Part shown: positions 7,445 to 14,448 of the stretch, one piece after another
Numbering within the stretch: the stretch's first letter is position 1
Layout: each line of letters opens with the position of its first letter
NCBI GenBank assembly: GCA_002343545.1
Contig: DDRA01000127.1
Location: forward strand, 18,503 to 41,395
DNA from: Bacteriovoracaceae bacterium UBA2428
GTDB lineage: Bacteria; Bdellovibrionota; UBA2428
Direction of reading: 5' to 3'
DNA length: 22,893 nucleotides
Translations under genes and position numbers: made by a program
Notes under the pieces: model-generated
Databases searched by the model: none
Told to the model about the DNA's origin: nothing
The model's input: only the letters and a program-made list of their open reading frames with translations

Positions 7445-8014
7445 ATGGCGCACGCAAGCACGTCCCACGGAGCCGTTTTGGACCAAGCCGCCCTCGATCA
7501 GGCGGAAAAGGCCAAGGTCTCCAAGTACATCAAAATCTTCTGGGCCCTCTGCATCTTCACCGTGGCCGAGGTCGGCATCGTGTTCTTCGAGAAGGTCCTC
7601 TCGAAGCTCGTCATCGACTCGGTCGTGATTCTCTTCACGATGCTGAAAGCCGGCTTCGTCGGTTACTACTTCATGCACCTCGAGTACGAGAAGCGCTGGA
7701 CGAAGATCGTGGCGGTGCTCCCGCTCCTGATCGTCGGTTTCTACGCCATCTTCCTCATGCCGGACACCGTGCGCGAGCGTCCGATCAGCCTTTACGTGGC
7801 CGAACCGGCTCGCGTTTACCCGGTGCACGAAGAAGCCAAGTCGGAGACGGCCGCGGCTCCGATCGAAGGCCAGTTCTTCCAAGTGAAGGCCGGCGAGGCG
7901 AGCTCCGGTGCGCCCGCGGGCGCCGCCCCCGTGGCGGCTCCCGTCTCGGCTCCGGCCGCCGGCTCGGCGCCGACGAGCGACAATCCCCTCGATAGCGTCG
8001 AGGCTTGGCGCTGA
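7445..8014 (+). CDS. ctaF: cytochrome c oxidase subunit IV (prokaryotic type) with Ala/Pro tail
   Basis: This 189-residue protein has three transmembrane segments (about 28-50, 56-79 and 86-106), matching the small prokaryotic subunit IV family. The YYFMHLEYE stretch at the end of helix 2 resembles the usual F-x-M-H-L motif. After helix 3 there is an additional 80 or so residues, ending in an Ala/Pro/Ser-rich low-complexity stretch (about 150-178). Family members usually end soon after the third helix, so the tail is unusual. The ATG at 7445 is chosen because the longer reading in this frame would overlap subunit III. It is 14 nt downstream of subunit III, in the same operon. Confidence 0.88.
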   Translation: MAHASTSHGAVLDQAALDQAEKAKVSKYIKIFWALCIFTVAEVGIVFFEKVLSKLVIDSVVILFTMLKAGFVGYYFMHLEYEKRWTKIVAVLPLLIVGFYAIFLMPDTVRERPISLYVAEPARVYPVHEEAKSETAAAPIEGQFFQVKAGEASSGAPAGAAPVAAPVSAPAAGSAPTSDNPLDSVEAWR

Positions 8015-8018
8015 GACC

Positions 8019-8237
8019 GTGCGTTTCCTCTCGCTCCTGACGCTGTTTCCGCAGATCGCGCAGGCTTGCGCCATCTGCGGATTGAACGAAAGCTTCTCGC
8101 CGAAGATGCTCCTCATCGGGCTCGGCTTCGTCTTGATCCCGATGGCCTTCGCCGCTTTCGTGGGTTGGCGCGTCTGGAAGGACGCCAAGCGCCGTTCGGC
8201 GAGTCGGAACGCGCCCGCTCCGACCGAAGGAAACTGA
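8019..8237 (+). CDS. small membrane protein with N-terminal CxxC after signal cleavage
   Basis: A 72-residue protein starting at GTG, 4 nt after the subunit IV stop. Residues 1-16 form a short signal with a type I cleavage motif A14-Q-A16, so the mature protein would begin C17-A-I-C20-G. Then come about ten polar residues, one transmembrane helix (about 30-50) and a basic tail. It would display a redox-active or metal-binding Cys pair at the periplasmic membrane face. The Cys is a poor fit to a lipobox, with Ala at -3. I have an impression of similar short CxxC proteins near oxidase genes in other phyla, but no named family. A role in copper or thiol handling during oxidase assembly is inference. 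The ABC ATPase gene begins directly after its stop codon. Confidence 0.75.
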   Translation: MRFLSLLTLFPQIAQACAICGLNESFSPKMLLIGLGFVLIPMAFAAFVGWRVWKDAKRRSASRNAPAPTEGN

Positions 8238-9194
8238 GTGGAAATCGGAAACGTGTCGGGATCGCAACTTGCCTTGGCGATCGCCGTGGAAGGCTTGGGT
8301 TACCGCTATCCGGGCGCTTCGACGGACGCCGTGAACGAGATCTCCTTCGTGATTCCCCGCGGCTGCGTGACCGGGATCCTGGGGCCGAACGGGAGCGGCA
8401 AGTCGACGACCTTCCGGATGCTTTCGACGCAGCTCGTGCCTTCGCGCGGCGAGGCTTGGATCGACGGCGTTTCGGTGCGCAATAACCCGGCCGCCGCGCG
8501 CGCCTCGCTCGGCGTGACCTTCCAATCGCCGAGCCTCGATCCCTGGTTGAGCGTCGAGGAAAACCTCGAGATCCACGGACGTCTCTTCGGGCTTTCGCGC
8601 GCGGAGATCCGCTCGCGGACGACCGAGCTGCTCAAGCTCTTCGGCTTGCTCGCGCGACGCAAGGAACGGGTGCGCACGCTCTCGGGCGGTCTCGCCCGTC
8701 GCACGGAACTCGCGAAGACGCTCCTCTCCGCGCCGCAGATCCTGCTTTTGGACGAGCCGACGACGGGGCTCGACCCCGCGGCGCGCGTCGACTTCTGGAA
8801 CGAACTGCGCAAGCTCCGCTCGGGCGGCATCACGATCGTCGTGGCGACGCACCTGCTCGAGGAAGCGGAACTCTGCGACGAACTTCTCTTCTTCTCGGAA
8901 GGGAAGGTCGTCGGCCACGGAGCCCCCGACGAGCTGCGCGCGGCCGGCGGTCGCGAAGTGCTCCAGGCCGAAGGCTCGGGCGCGCTGGGCATCGCCGAGA
9001 AGCTGCGCCCCGTGTTGGGGATGTCCGACCATCTGCACGTGGAGCCGGGGCGCATGCGCCTCGAGACGAACGAGGGCGCGCGTTGGTTCGAGCAGATCCG
9101 CTCGCTCTCGACGATGGGCGTGGACAACTTGCGTTGGGGCAAGCCCACGCTCGCCGACGTCTACTTTCGCCTGACGGGACGGGAGTACCGATGA
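8238..9194 (+). CDS. ABC transporter ATP-binding protein (ABC-2 exporter type)
   Basis: The 318-residue cytoplasmic ATPase drives the membrane partner encoded next. Motifs in order are Walker A GPNGSGKST (49-57), Q-loop Q96, signature LSGG (148-151), Walker B ILLLDE (168-173) and H-loop H205 in ATHLLEEAELCD. The C-terminal hundred residues resemble the extension of DrrA/NodI-type ATPases. The GTG start lies immediately after the preceding gene's TGA and has AAGGAA upstream; the end overlaps the permease start as ATGA. Substrate cannot be read from the sequence. Position in the oxidase operon, after the CxxC protein, makes an oxidase-related substrate possible, loosely like NosF beside nitrous oxide reductase genes. 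Confidence 0.92.
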   Translation: MEIGNVSGSQLALAIAVEGLGYRYPGASTDAVNEISFVIPRGCVTGILGPNGSGKSTTFRMLSTQLVPSRGEAWIDGVSVRNNPAAARASLGVTFQSPSLDPWLSVEENLEIHGRLFGLSRAEIRSRTTELLKLFGLLARRKERVRTLSGGLARRTELAKTLLSAPQILLLDEPTTGLDPAARVDFWNELRKLRSGGITIVVATHLLEEAELCDELLFFSEGKVVGHGAPDELRAAGGREVLQAEGSGALGIAEKLRPVLGMSDHLHVEPGRMRLETNEGARWFEQIRSLSTMGVDNLRWGKPTLADVYFRLTGREYR

Positions 9195-9949
9195 ACGCCG
9201 CGGTCGGGGCGCTGCTCAAGCGCGAAATCCTGCGCTTCGCGCGCCAGCGCAGCCGTTGGATCGGCGCGCTCGGCACGCCGCTCATGTTCTGGCTCTTCAT
9301 CGGTGGCGGCTTGGGATCGTCGTTCCGCATGCCGGGCCTCGAAACGGGACCGACTTCCTATTTGGGTTATTTCTTCCCGGGCGCGATTTTCCTGAGCGTG
9401 CTCTTCACCGCGATCTTCTCGACGATCTCGGTCATCGAGGATCGCCACGAGGGGTTTCTGCAGGGCGTGCTGACCTCGCCCACGCCGCCGATGGCGCTCG
9501 TGCTCGCAAAGATGCTCGGCGGCGCGCTGCTTGGTCTCGCGCAGGCCGGGCTTATGCTGGCGATCGCGCCGCTGCTCGGGCTCGAGCTTTCGATCCTGCG
9601 CGTGCTCGCCGCCTTCGTGCTTCTTTTCGTGTCGGGCTTCTGGCTCACGGGCCTGGGTTTTTACTTCGCGTGGAAGCTCGATTCCGTGCAGGGCTTCCAC
9701 GGGGTCATGAATACGGTGCTCGTGCCGCTTTGGCTGCTCTCGGGCGCCGTCTTTCCCTCGGGTGGCAGCGCCGTCCCGCTCCAGTGGGCGACGCGTTTGA
9801 ACCCACTTTCCTACGAGGTCGCGGGGCTGCAGGCCCTGCTGTGGGAGGAGAGCTTCCCCTGGACGGCCTGGGGCATGGCCCTTTCGCTGGGGGTCGGGCT
9901 TTCGATCCTGCTCGTGCTCGTCGGCGAGCGGATGACCTCCCGACGCTAA
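9191..9949 (+). CDS. ABC-2 type transporter permease
   Basis: A 252-residue inner-membrane protein with about six hydrophobic segments. It has the ABC-2 family features VIEDRHEGFLQGVLTSP after helix 2 and LSGAVFPSGGSAVPLQWATRLNPLSY in the C-terminal half, close to the DrrB/NodJ pattern. The start at 9191 overlaps the ATPase stop as ATGA, with GGGAG five bases upstream, so the two are translationally coupled and should form one exporter. It is the last gene of the rightward oxidase operon. Substrate is unknown. Confidence 0.9.
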   Translation: MNAAVGALLKREILRFARQRSRWIGALGTPLMFWLFIGGGLGSSFRMPGLETGPTSYLGYFFPGAIFLSVLFTAIFSTISVIEDRHEGFLQGVLTSPTPPMALVLAKMLGGALLGLAQAGLMLAIAPLLGLELSILRVLAAFVLLFVSGFWLTGLGFYFAWKLDSVQGFHGVMNTVLVPLWLLSGAVFPSGGSAVPLQWATRLNPLSYEVAGLQALLWEESFPWTAWGMALSLGVGLSILLVLVGERMTSRR

Positions 9950-9971
9950 GGGCGCGCAGGCTCCCTTAGCG
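9944..9971. terminator. hairpin overlapping the permease stop codon
   Basis: CGCTAAGGG and CCCTTAGCG form a perfect 9-bp stem around a 10-nt loop; the left arm contains the permease TAA stop. A run of five T follows at 9982-9986, about 10 nt after the stem, farther than in a classical intrinsic terminator. It lies between convergent genes, so a termination role is likely but not proven. Confidence 0.55.
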
Positions 9972-9989
9972 ATCGAGTGGGTTTTTCGG

Positions 9990-10005
9990 GAGACGCGGGC
10001 GTCTC
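9990..10005. terminator. short hairpin at the convergent gene end
   Basis: GAGACG and CGTCTC pair around a 4-nt loop, extendable with GGG/CCC flanks after a gap. It overlaps the stop codon of the leftward nuclease-fold gene and could end that transcript. No T-run follows on the leftward strand. Confidence 0.3.
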
Positions 10006-11017
10006 ATTTCCCGACGATCGTCGCGAGGAGGCCGAAGTGATCCGACACCCAGGTGTTGCCGCTCGGGTCGTCGAAGATGCGGTCCACGCGGATCTCCCAT
10101 TTTTGCGTCCGCCGGGTCCACAGCCAGATGTGATCGAAGCGGTGGTACTCGGTGTCCCAGGCGTAGTGGGCGTCGTCGTGGCGCGAGAGCTCCGCGCTGC
10201 GGCGGCAAAGGGCGTTGCGGAAGGGATCCCAGGTCGCGAGCGCCTCGCCTTTTTCGTCGCGCGCGACGAGGTCGACGAAGCCTTCTCCGGCGAGGCGTTG
10301 CATCTCGGGGTGCTCGGCCTCGGCGTTGAAGTCCCCGCAGAGCACGACGGCGTCGAAGCCGGGCATCCGCGGCAGCAGCCAATCCAGGAGCGCTTCGATC
10401 TCGCGCCCGCGTCGGGTCGCGGCGCCGTTGCGCGGCGACCCGGAGTGCAGGTGCGTGTTCACGAAGAGCCAGCGTTGGCCGGCGAAGGCGCAATCCATCG
10501 CGCAGAAAACGCGTCGTTCCGCGAAGTGCGCCCCAATCTCGAGGTGCCTTCCCGCGCCGAGCGGGAGCGTGGCTTCGAGGGCACGGCCCGAGATCGTGCC
10601 GGCGTGCTCGACGGGCGAGGTCGCGGGGCCGGCCCAGAGCACGCCGACGCCTTCTTCGAGGAGGGGCGGATAGGAGAGCGGGCCCACGCGCACGCCGACG
10701 TTGGCGGCCTTGCCGGTCGCGCGCATGTCGAGGTCCCCGGCGAGTTGGCGCAGGCGACGTCCGAGGGGATTGAGCTCCTGCAGGCAGAAGACGTCGAGCA
10801 CGGGATGGATCGCGTCGCTCGCGACTTCGCCGCCGTCGAGTCGCGCTTCGGGGTGGCGGAGCAGTCGCAGGCCGCGCAAGAGCGCGCCCCGGCGGAGCCA
10901 GGCCGAGAGCGGGTTTTCCGCGGGCGGCATGAGCAGCGGCTTCGTATGGTCGAGGCCGTGCCAAAGATTTTGCGTGAGGACGCGGACGCGGAAGGGAGCG
11001 GCGGCGGATTCGGACAT
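10004..11017 (-). CDS. endonuclease/exonuclease/phosphatase-fold hydrolase
   Basis: The 337-residue protein has the ordered motifs of the EEP superfamily of metal-dependent phosphodiesterases: TQNLW (15-19), CLQE with metal ligand E81, NTHLHSG with H189, GDFNAE with D229 and N231, FDHIW (294-298), and the C-terminal SDHFGL with D326 and H327. It lacks a signal peptide and hydrophobic segments, so it is probably cytoplasmic. It is a single-gene leftward unit, convergent with the ABC permease and divergent from the small paralog pair. Members cleave DNA, phosphoinositides, sphingomyelin or other phosphodiesters, and sequence alone does not choose between these. The ATG at 11017 is a reasonable start because the N-terminal strand begins a few residues later. 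Confidence 0.85.
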   Translation of the reverse strand: MSESAAAPFRVRVLTQNLWHGLDHTKPLLMPPAENPLSAWLRRGALLRGLRLLRHPEARLDGGEVASDAIHPVLDVFCLQELNPLGRRLRQLAGDLDMRATGKAANVGVRVGPLSYPPLLEEGVGVLWAGPATSPVEHAGTISGRALEATLPLGAGRHLEIGAHFAERRVFCAMDCAFAGQRWLFVNTHLHSGSPRNGAATRRGREIEALLDWLLPRMPGFDAVVLCGDFNAEAEHPEMQRLAGEGFVDLVARDEKGEALATWDPFRNALCRRSAELSRHDDAHYAWDTEYHRFDHIWLWTRRTQKWEIRVDRIFDDPSGNTWVSDHFGLLATIVGK

Positions 11018-11055
11018 GCCGCGATTCTACCGCGACGAAGGCGCGCTCCCACCGA

Positions 11056-11085
11056 ACGCCCAATTTTTTCGGCGACGCCAATTTT
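11056..11085. repeat. near-direct repeat upstream of the small paralog pair
   Basis: ACGCCCAATTTT at 11056 and ACGCCAATTTT at 11075 are spaced 19 nt start to start. They sit in the 149-nt gap between the divergent EEP gene and the first small paralog. A regulatory role is possible; chance duplication is not excluded. Confidence 0.3.
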
Positions 11086-11093
11086 CCGTCGAG

Positions 11094-11116
11094 GCTTCGC
11101 GCCGGGGCGCCGAAGC
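11094..11116. other. G+C-rich hairpin in the divergent intergenic region
   Basis: GCTTC-GCGCC on the left pairs with GGCGC-C-GAAGC on the right, with one bulged C and a tight loop. It lies about 50 nt before the first small paralog gene. No U-tract follows, so it may be an mRNA leader structure or a protein-binding site. Confidence 0.3.
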
Positions 11117-11166
11117 GTCAGGACTTAGGGGTTGGGGATGCCCCCGCGCGTCCCCATAATGAAGGA

Positions 11167-11490
11167 ATGGCAGGGATCGAAGGCATCGAGATCGAAATCC
11201 GCAACGCCGAGTTCGTGCTCGCGGCCTGGTTAGGACAGATCGTCGCGCGCGGGATCGAGGGCGTCGCGGTCGATCGCGTCGAGCTCGTGAGTCACGCCTA
11301 TCTCTCCGCGCTCGTTCAGCAATGGCCTTCGCTCGTTCCCTCGCGTTTGCCGGCGCTCGTCGAGGCGACGCTCAAGATCCGCCGCCGCGAGCCCGACCGA
11401 TTCTTGAGGCAGCGCCGACTCGCGCTCGCCTACCTGGCCGAACGGCTCGTCCCCGGGGACGTCGCCGCGGCCCCCTCCGCGAGTCTTTGA
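11167..11490 (+). CDS. small protein of unknown family, first of a tandem paralog pair
   Basis: A 107-residue predicted soluble protein with no signal or membrane segment. It shares a clear C-terminal module with its downstream neighbour: WP-x2-VP-x2-LP-x-LV-x-AT, then EP-x-RF-x-RQRR-x-AL and L-x-E-x-L. By hand I count 24 identities over 43 aligned positions. The N-terminal half aligns with one gap (AAWL against EAWL). The basic RQRR segment could contact nucleic acid or another acidic partner, but no known domain is recognised. The ATG at 11167 has GAAGGA directly against it, an unusually short spacing, so a start at the GTG at 11215 is possible. Confidence 0.72.
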   Translation: MAGIEGIEIEIRNAEFVLAAWLGQIVARGIEGVAVDRVELVSHAYLSALVQQWPSLVPSRLPALVEATLKIRRREPDRFLRQRRLALAYLAERLVPGDVAAAPSASL

Positions 11491-11516
11491 GCTCGCCTTT
11501 CCGGAAAGGAAATCCC

Positions 11517-11801
11517 ATGGCCCAACGCGATGAACTCCACGAAGAACTGCTCGCCGCGAAGATCGCCCTCGAGGCGTGGCTCTCGAACGGGGCCCGCCGC
11601 ATCGAAGCGCGCGAGGTGTTGCACCACGCCCTGCTGACGGCCTACGCCGAGCACTGGCCCGAGCAGGTCCCCGCGTGGCTGCCGCGGCTCGTGGCGGCGA
11701 CCGTTTCGGTGCGCGCGGCCGAGCCGCGGCGCTTCGTGCGCCAGCGTCGCGTGGCCCTCGAGTTCTTGCGGGAAAAACTGTCGAACGAAGCGAGCTTCTG
11801 A
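11517..11801 (+). CDS. small protein of unknown family, second of a tandem paralog pair
   Basis: A 94-residue soluble protein, 26 nt downstream of its paralog. A strong GGAAAGGA ribosome site precedes the ATG at 11517, which rules out a longer reading overlapping the first copy. It looks mostly helical, with HEELLAAKIALEAWLSNGARR, then the shared module WPEQVPAWLPRLVAATVSVR and RRFVRQRRVALEFLREKL. Compared with the first copy it is about six residues shorter in the middle. The conserved pairs WP, VP, LP and EP suggest fixed turns between helices. Function is unknown. The arrangement suggests duplication followed by divergence, with the pair perhaps forming a heterodimer. Confidence 0.8.
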   Translation: MAQRDELHEELLAAKIALEAWLSNGARRIEAREVLHHALLTAYAEHWPEQVPAWLPRLVAATVSVRAAEPRRFVRQRRVALEFLREKLSNEASF

Positions 11802-11802
11802 G

Positions 11803-11818
11803 CGGGCTCGCGCGCCCG
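11803..11818. terminator. small hairpin between convergent genes
   Basis: CGGGC and GCCCG pair around a 6-nt loop in the 18-nt gap between the second small paralog and the convergent lipoprotein gene. There is no T-run on either side. It is a weak candidate based on position. Confidence 0.25.
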
Positions 11819-11819
11819 A

Positions 11820-14273
11820 TCAGAACCCTTGGCCGCCTTGAAGGACGAAGCGGAAGGCGCCCGAGCCGGAATCCAAGAAGATCAGGGCCATCGAAGCGTA
11901 AGGGTTTCCTTCCGAGCTCAGGCGGTCGAAGCGAATGGCGTCGGCCGGGAAAAAGGTTTCGGGCGGAAGGTTGGGCAGCAGGTCGTTGGGAACGTAGGCG
12001 CGGTAGACCGCGTACCAGTTCGCGCCGCCGTCCGGCGAGCGGAGCACCCAGTTGAAGCGGCGGTAGTCCGAGAGGCCCATCACGAGGTCCGAACTGCGGC
12101 CCTCGCCGCGATCGAGGACGCGGAGGAAGCGGACTTGGGTGCTGCCGTCGAACGCGCTCGAGACGACGTCACTCGGCCAGTGGATTTGGCCGAAATCGCC
12201 GCTTATCGGAGTCGCGCTGGGCGTGGCGGCATCCGAGAGCGCGAAGCCACGGATGACGACGGTCGGTCGTAAGCCCGTGTGGACCGCGGCGCGGATGAGC
12301 TGCCGCGGACCTTGGGCGCTCGGGATGATGGCCATTTTGCCTTCGCTACCGTCCGTCGCGCCGAGCGTCACCGAAACTGTGCCGAGGTTCGCGGCGTCGC
12401 AGAGCAGGGCTCCCGTCGCGGTGGTCGGGCAGCGGTTGAAGAGGAGCTTGCGGTTCACCGACTGCATGTAGCTCGTCACGATCCAAGCGGGAGGCTGCGC
12501 GGCGTTGCCGGCCTTAAAGGGCGCCGACAGCGTGAGGTCTTCGACCGAGGAAACGCTATTATCCGAAACCGGGATGGAGCGCCAATCGCCGAGGCGGCCT
12601 TGCGCGGGCGCCACGCCGCTGCGGTTGACGATGAGCGAGCCCAGGTAGCTCGAAGCTTCCTTCGTGTAAACCGCGACGTCGCGATCGCTGGCGCTCTGTC
12701 CGAAGGGCGTCGGAGTCGGGCGCGGCGTCGGATCACAAGTTCCGTCGAAGCAGGGCGTCGGCGCCGAGTTCGCGATCGGGTTGGGCGACGAAACCGGGTC
12801 GGCGACGCCGTTGAGGGTGTAGGCGCCGGCCGCCGTCAGCGTCGGCAGGGTGAAGTCGCCGAGGAGCGTCGGGACGGAACCCGGGAAGGACATCGCGTAG
12901 TGGCTCGCCGCGCTCGCCTTCACGAGTCTCGTGCGATCGTGCCGCCAGTGCGAGGCCCCGAGGTTGAGCAGGCTAACGTGGTTCTCGTTGATCGACGGCG
13001 GGACGTAGTTCGCGCCGTGCGCGGGCACCGTCAGGCCGAAGTTGACGAGGGAGTTGCGTCGGCCCGAGGAATCGACCGAGACGGAAACCGTCACGCCGTT
13101 ATTCTCGGCGGCCGCGAAGCTAACGACCGGGCTGCTTCCGCCCGTGATGGGGTAGACGAAAGGACACGGGTTGTTCGCGCCGCAGTTGCCCGACACGAAA
13201 TTTTCGCGAACCGCTTCCCATCCGGACCAGGGGACCTTCCGGACTTCGTATTTTTGTTGGGCCACGAGCGTGGAGCCCGCGAACTCTTCGACGGTCCATT
13301 GGATGACGGTCGGGGTCGGGCTCAAGTTCGGCAGGTAGGGAGCTCCGTAGCCGACGCCCGTCGCGACGCCCGCGAACTCGGCCACGCCGCTGCTTCGATC
13401 GGGATGCGCCACGCAGGGTTTCGTGAGGGCACTCGTGCCGGGCATCGTGCTCGCGAGACGCATCGTGTTGCCGAGGTTCGCGCAGCCGAAGCGTACGAAG
13501 GAAGGATTGGAGTAGTAGTTCAGGATCGGGAGGCCGCCTTGGGTCTCGGCTTTGTTGTAGTAGGGGTAGACGGTCCGGATCTTGATGCCGTCGTCGCCGC
13601 CGCCTCCACCGCCGCCGTCCGTCTTACAGCCGTACTTCGTGCCTTCGCCGCCCCAATGGGCGACGAGCTCGACCTGGTTCGAGCCGAGGACGATGTTCGC
13701 GTCGCCGCGCGCGAAGATAAAGGCGCCGTCGTCGTTCACGACGTTGCCATCGACCACGATGGAGACGGACTGGTTTTGATCGAGGTTGCGATTGTTCACG
13801 CGGATCTCGATCTTGTGGTTCTTGCAGGCGTCCGCGAAGCCGAGGCCGCGTTTCGAGAAGGCGATGAGGTCGATGCGCTTCTGGCCGGCGGGCACCGAGA
13901 AGGAAAGCGAGTCGCCCTTGTCGGCCGGACCCACGCGAAGACCGAGTCCGGGAATCGCGTTCTGGTTGCAGCTTTGGTCGGCTTCGGGATCGGCGTCGAG
14001 CGGCACGCCCACGCCCGTCACGTTCAGGAAGTAGCACGCGTCGTCGCGCAGGCTGAAGCTGCGGCCGGCGCTATCGCGCAGGGCTTGCTGGCTCGCGCGC
14101 AGCTCCGACTTCGCGGCCGCGACCTCTTCGGGCGTAACGATCTTCACGCTGATCTCGGCTTGGCCGCCCACGCCCGCCGGGGCGCAGGACCACAAGACGA
14201 GGATGGCGATGGTCGTCATCCCCCAAGCTAAAGCCTCACGAAGAAACCGGGTCGCCACCGACGTGCCTCTCAT
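11820..14273 (-). CDS. large lipoprotein of unknown function
   Basis: An 817-residue exported protein. A hydrophobic stretch (about 19-28) ends in lipobox LWSC, making Cys30 the predicted lipidated residue and anchoring the protein to a membrane. The body is rich in beta-forming and small residues, with a run of seven Gly near residue 224 and a Pro-Thr linker (about 512-526) separating an N-terminal from a C-terminal part. The C-terminal part contains one Asp-box-like motif, SPDGGANW (S-x-D-x-G-x-x-W), seen in sialidase-like beta-propellers; a single copy is not enough to call the fold. Several Cys suggest disulfides. The start could be the ATG at 14273 or the one at 14219. It appears to be a single-gene unit, and I recognise no family. 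Confidence 0.82.
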   Translation of the reverse strand: MRGTSVATRFLREALAWGMTTIAILVLWSCAPAGVGGQAEISVKIVTPEEVAAAKSELRASQQALRDSAGRSFSLRDDACYFLNVTGVGVPLDADPEADQSCNQNAIPGLGLRVGPADKGDSLSFSVPAGQKRIDLIAFSKRGLGFADACKNHKIEIRVNNRNLDQNQSVSIVVDGNVVNDDGAFIFARGDANIVLGSNQVELVAHWGGEGTKYGCKTDGGGGGGGDDGIKIRTVYPYYNKAETQGGLPILNYYSNPSFVRFGCANLGNTMRLASTMPGTSALTKPCVAHPDRSSGVAEFAGVATGVGYGAPYLPNLSPTPTVIQWTVEEFAGSTLVAQQKYEVRKVPWSGWEAVRENFVSGNCGANNPCPFVYPITGGSSPVVSFAAAENNGVTVSVSVDSSGRRNSLVNFGLTVPAHGANYVPPSINENHVSLLNLGASHWRHDRTRLVKASAASHYAMSFPGSVPTLLGDFTLPTLTAAGAYTLNGVADPVSSPNPIANSAPTPCFDGTCDPTPRPTPTPFGQSASDRDVAVYTKEASSYLGSLIVNRSGVAPAQGRLGDWRSIPVSDNSVSSVEDLTLSAPFKAGNAAQPPAWIVTSYMQSVNRKLLFNRCPTTATGALLCDAANLGTVSVTLGATDGSEGKMAIIPSAQGPRQLIRAAVHTGLRPTVVIRGFALSDAATPSATPISGDFGQIHWPSDVVSSAFDGSTQVRFLRVLDRGEGRSSDLVMGLSDYRRFNWVLRSPDGGANWYAVYRAYVPNDLLPNLPPETFFPADAIRFDRLSSEGNPYASMALIFLDSGSGAFRFVLQGGQGF

Positions 14274-14408
14274 AGCCTTCAGGATAGCGAGCGGTCAGGC
14301 CCAAAAGGGTGAAGTCTCGGTGAAGAGGCCAGGCTTTCCCGGTCCGAGGAGCTTGCGTTTGATCTTAAGTTGTTGAAACGACATCGGGTTTTTCGCGCCG
14401 ACCCCCCA

Positions 14409-14446
14409 TTGCCCGGGCCCAAGCCCGGGACTAGCTTTTCGGGCAA
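14409..14446 (+). promoter_or_regulatory. putA leader with two competing hairpins
   Basis: CCCGGGC at 14412-14418 and GCCCGGG at 14423-14429 form a 7-bp stem with a CCAA loop. TTGCCC at 14409-14414 is also exactly complementary to GGGCAA at 14441-14446, three bases before the putA ATG. The two pairings share 14412-14414 and exclude each other, and the second would cover the translation start region. No clear Shine-Dalgarno is visible. This could regulate translation, but it may simply reflect G+C-rich sequence. Confidence 0.35.
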
Positions 14447-14448
14447 CT

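Noticed and set aside
8019..8237. Treating the CxxC mini-protein as a lipoprotein
   Set aside because: The residue at -3 from Cys17 is Ala and -2 is Gln, a poor lipobox. A14-Q-A16 is a good type I cleavage motif.
13594..13620. The repetitive GCC/GTC tract in the lipoprotein gene as a possible hypervariable repeat
   Set aside because: It encodes a Gly run with mixed codons rather than a clean short tandem repeat, so phase variation is not supported.
12279..14231. A 650-codon open frame antisense to the large lipoprotein
   Set aside because: The product is Arg/Val/Ala/Asp-rich without a recognisable start context, whereas the minus-strand gene has a lipobox and normal composition.
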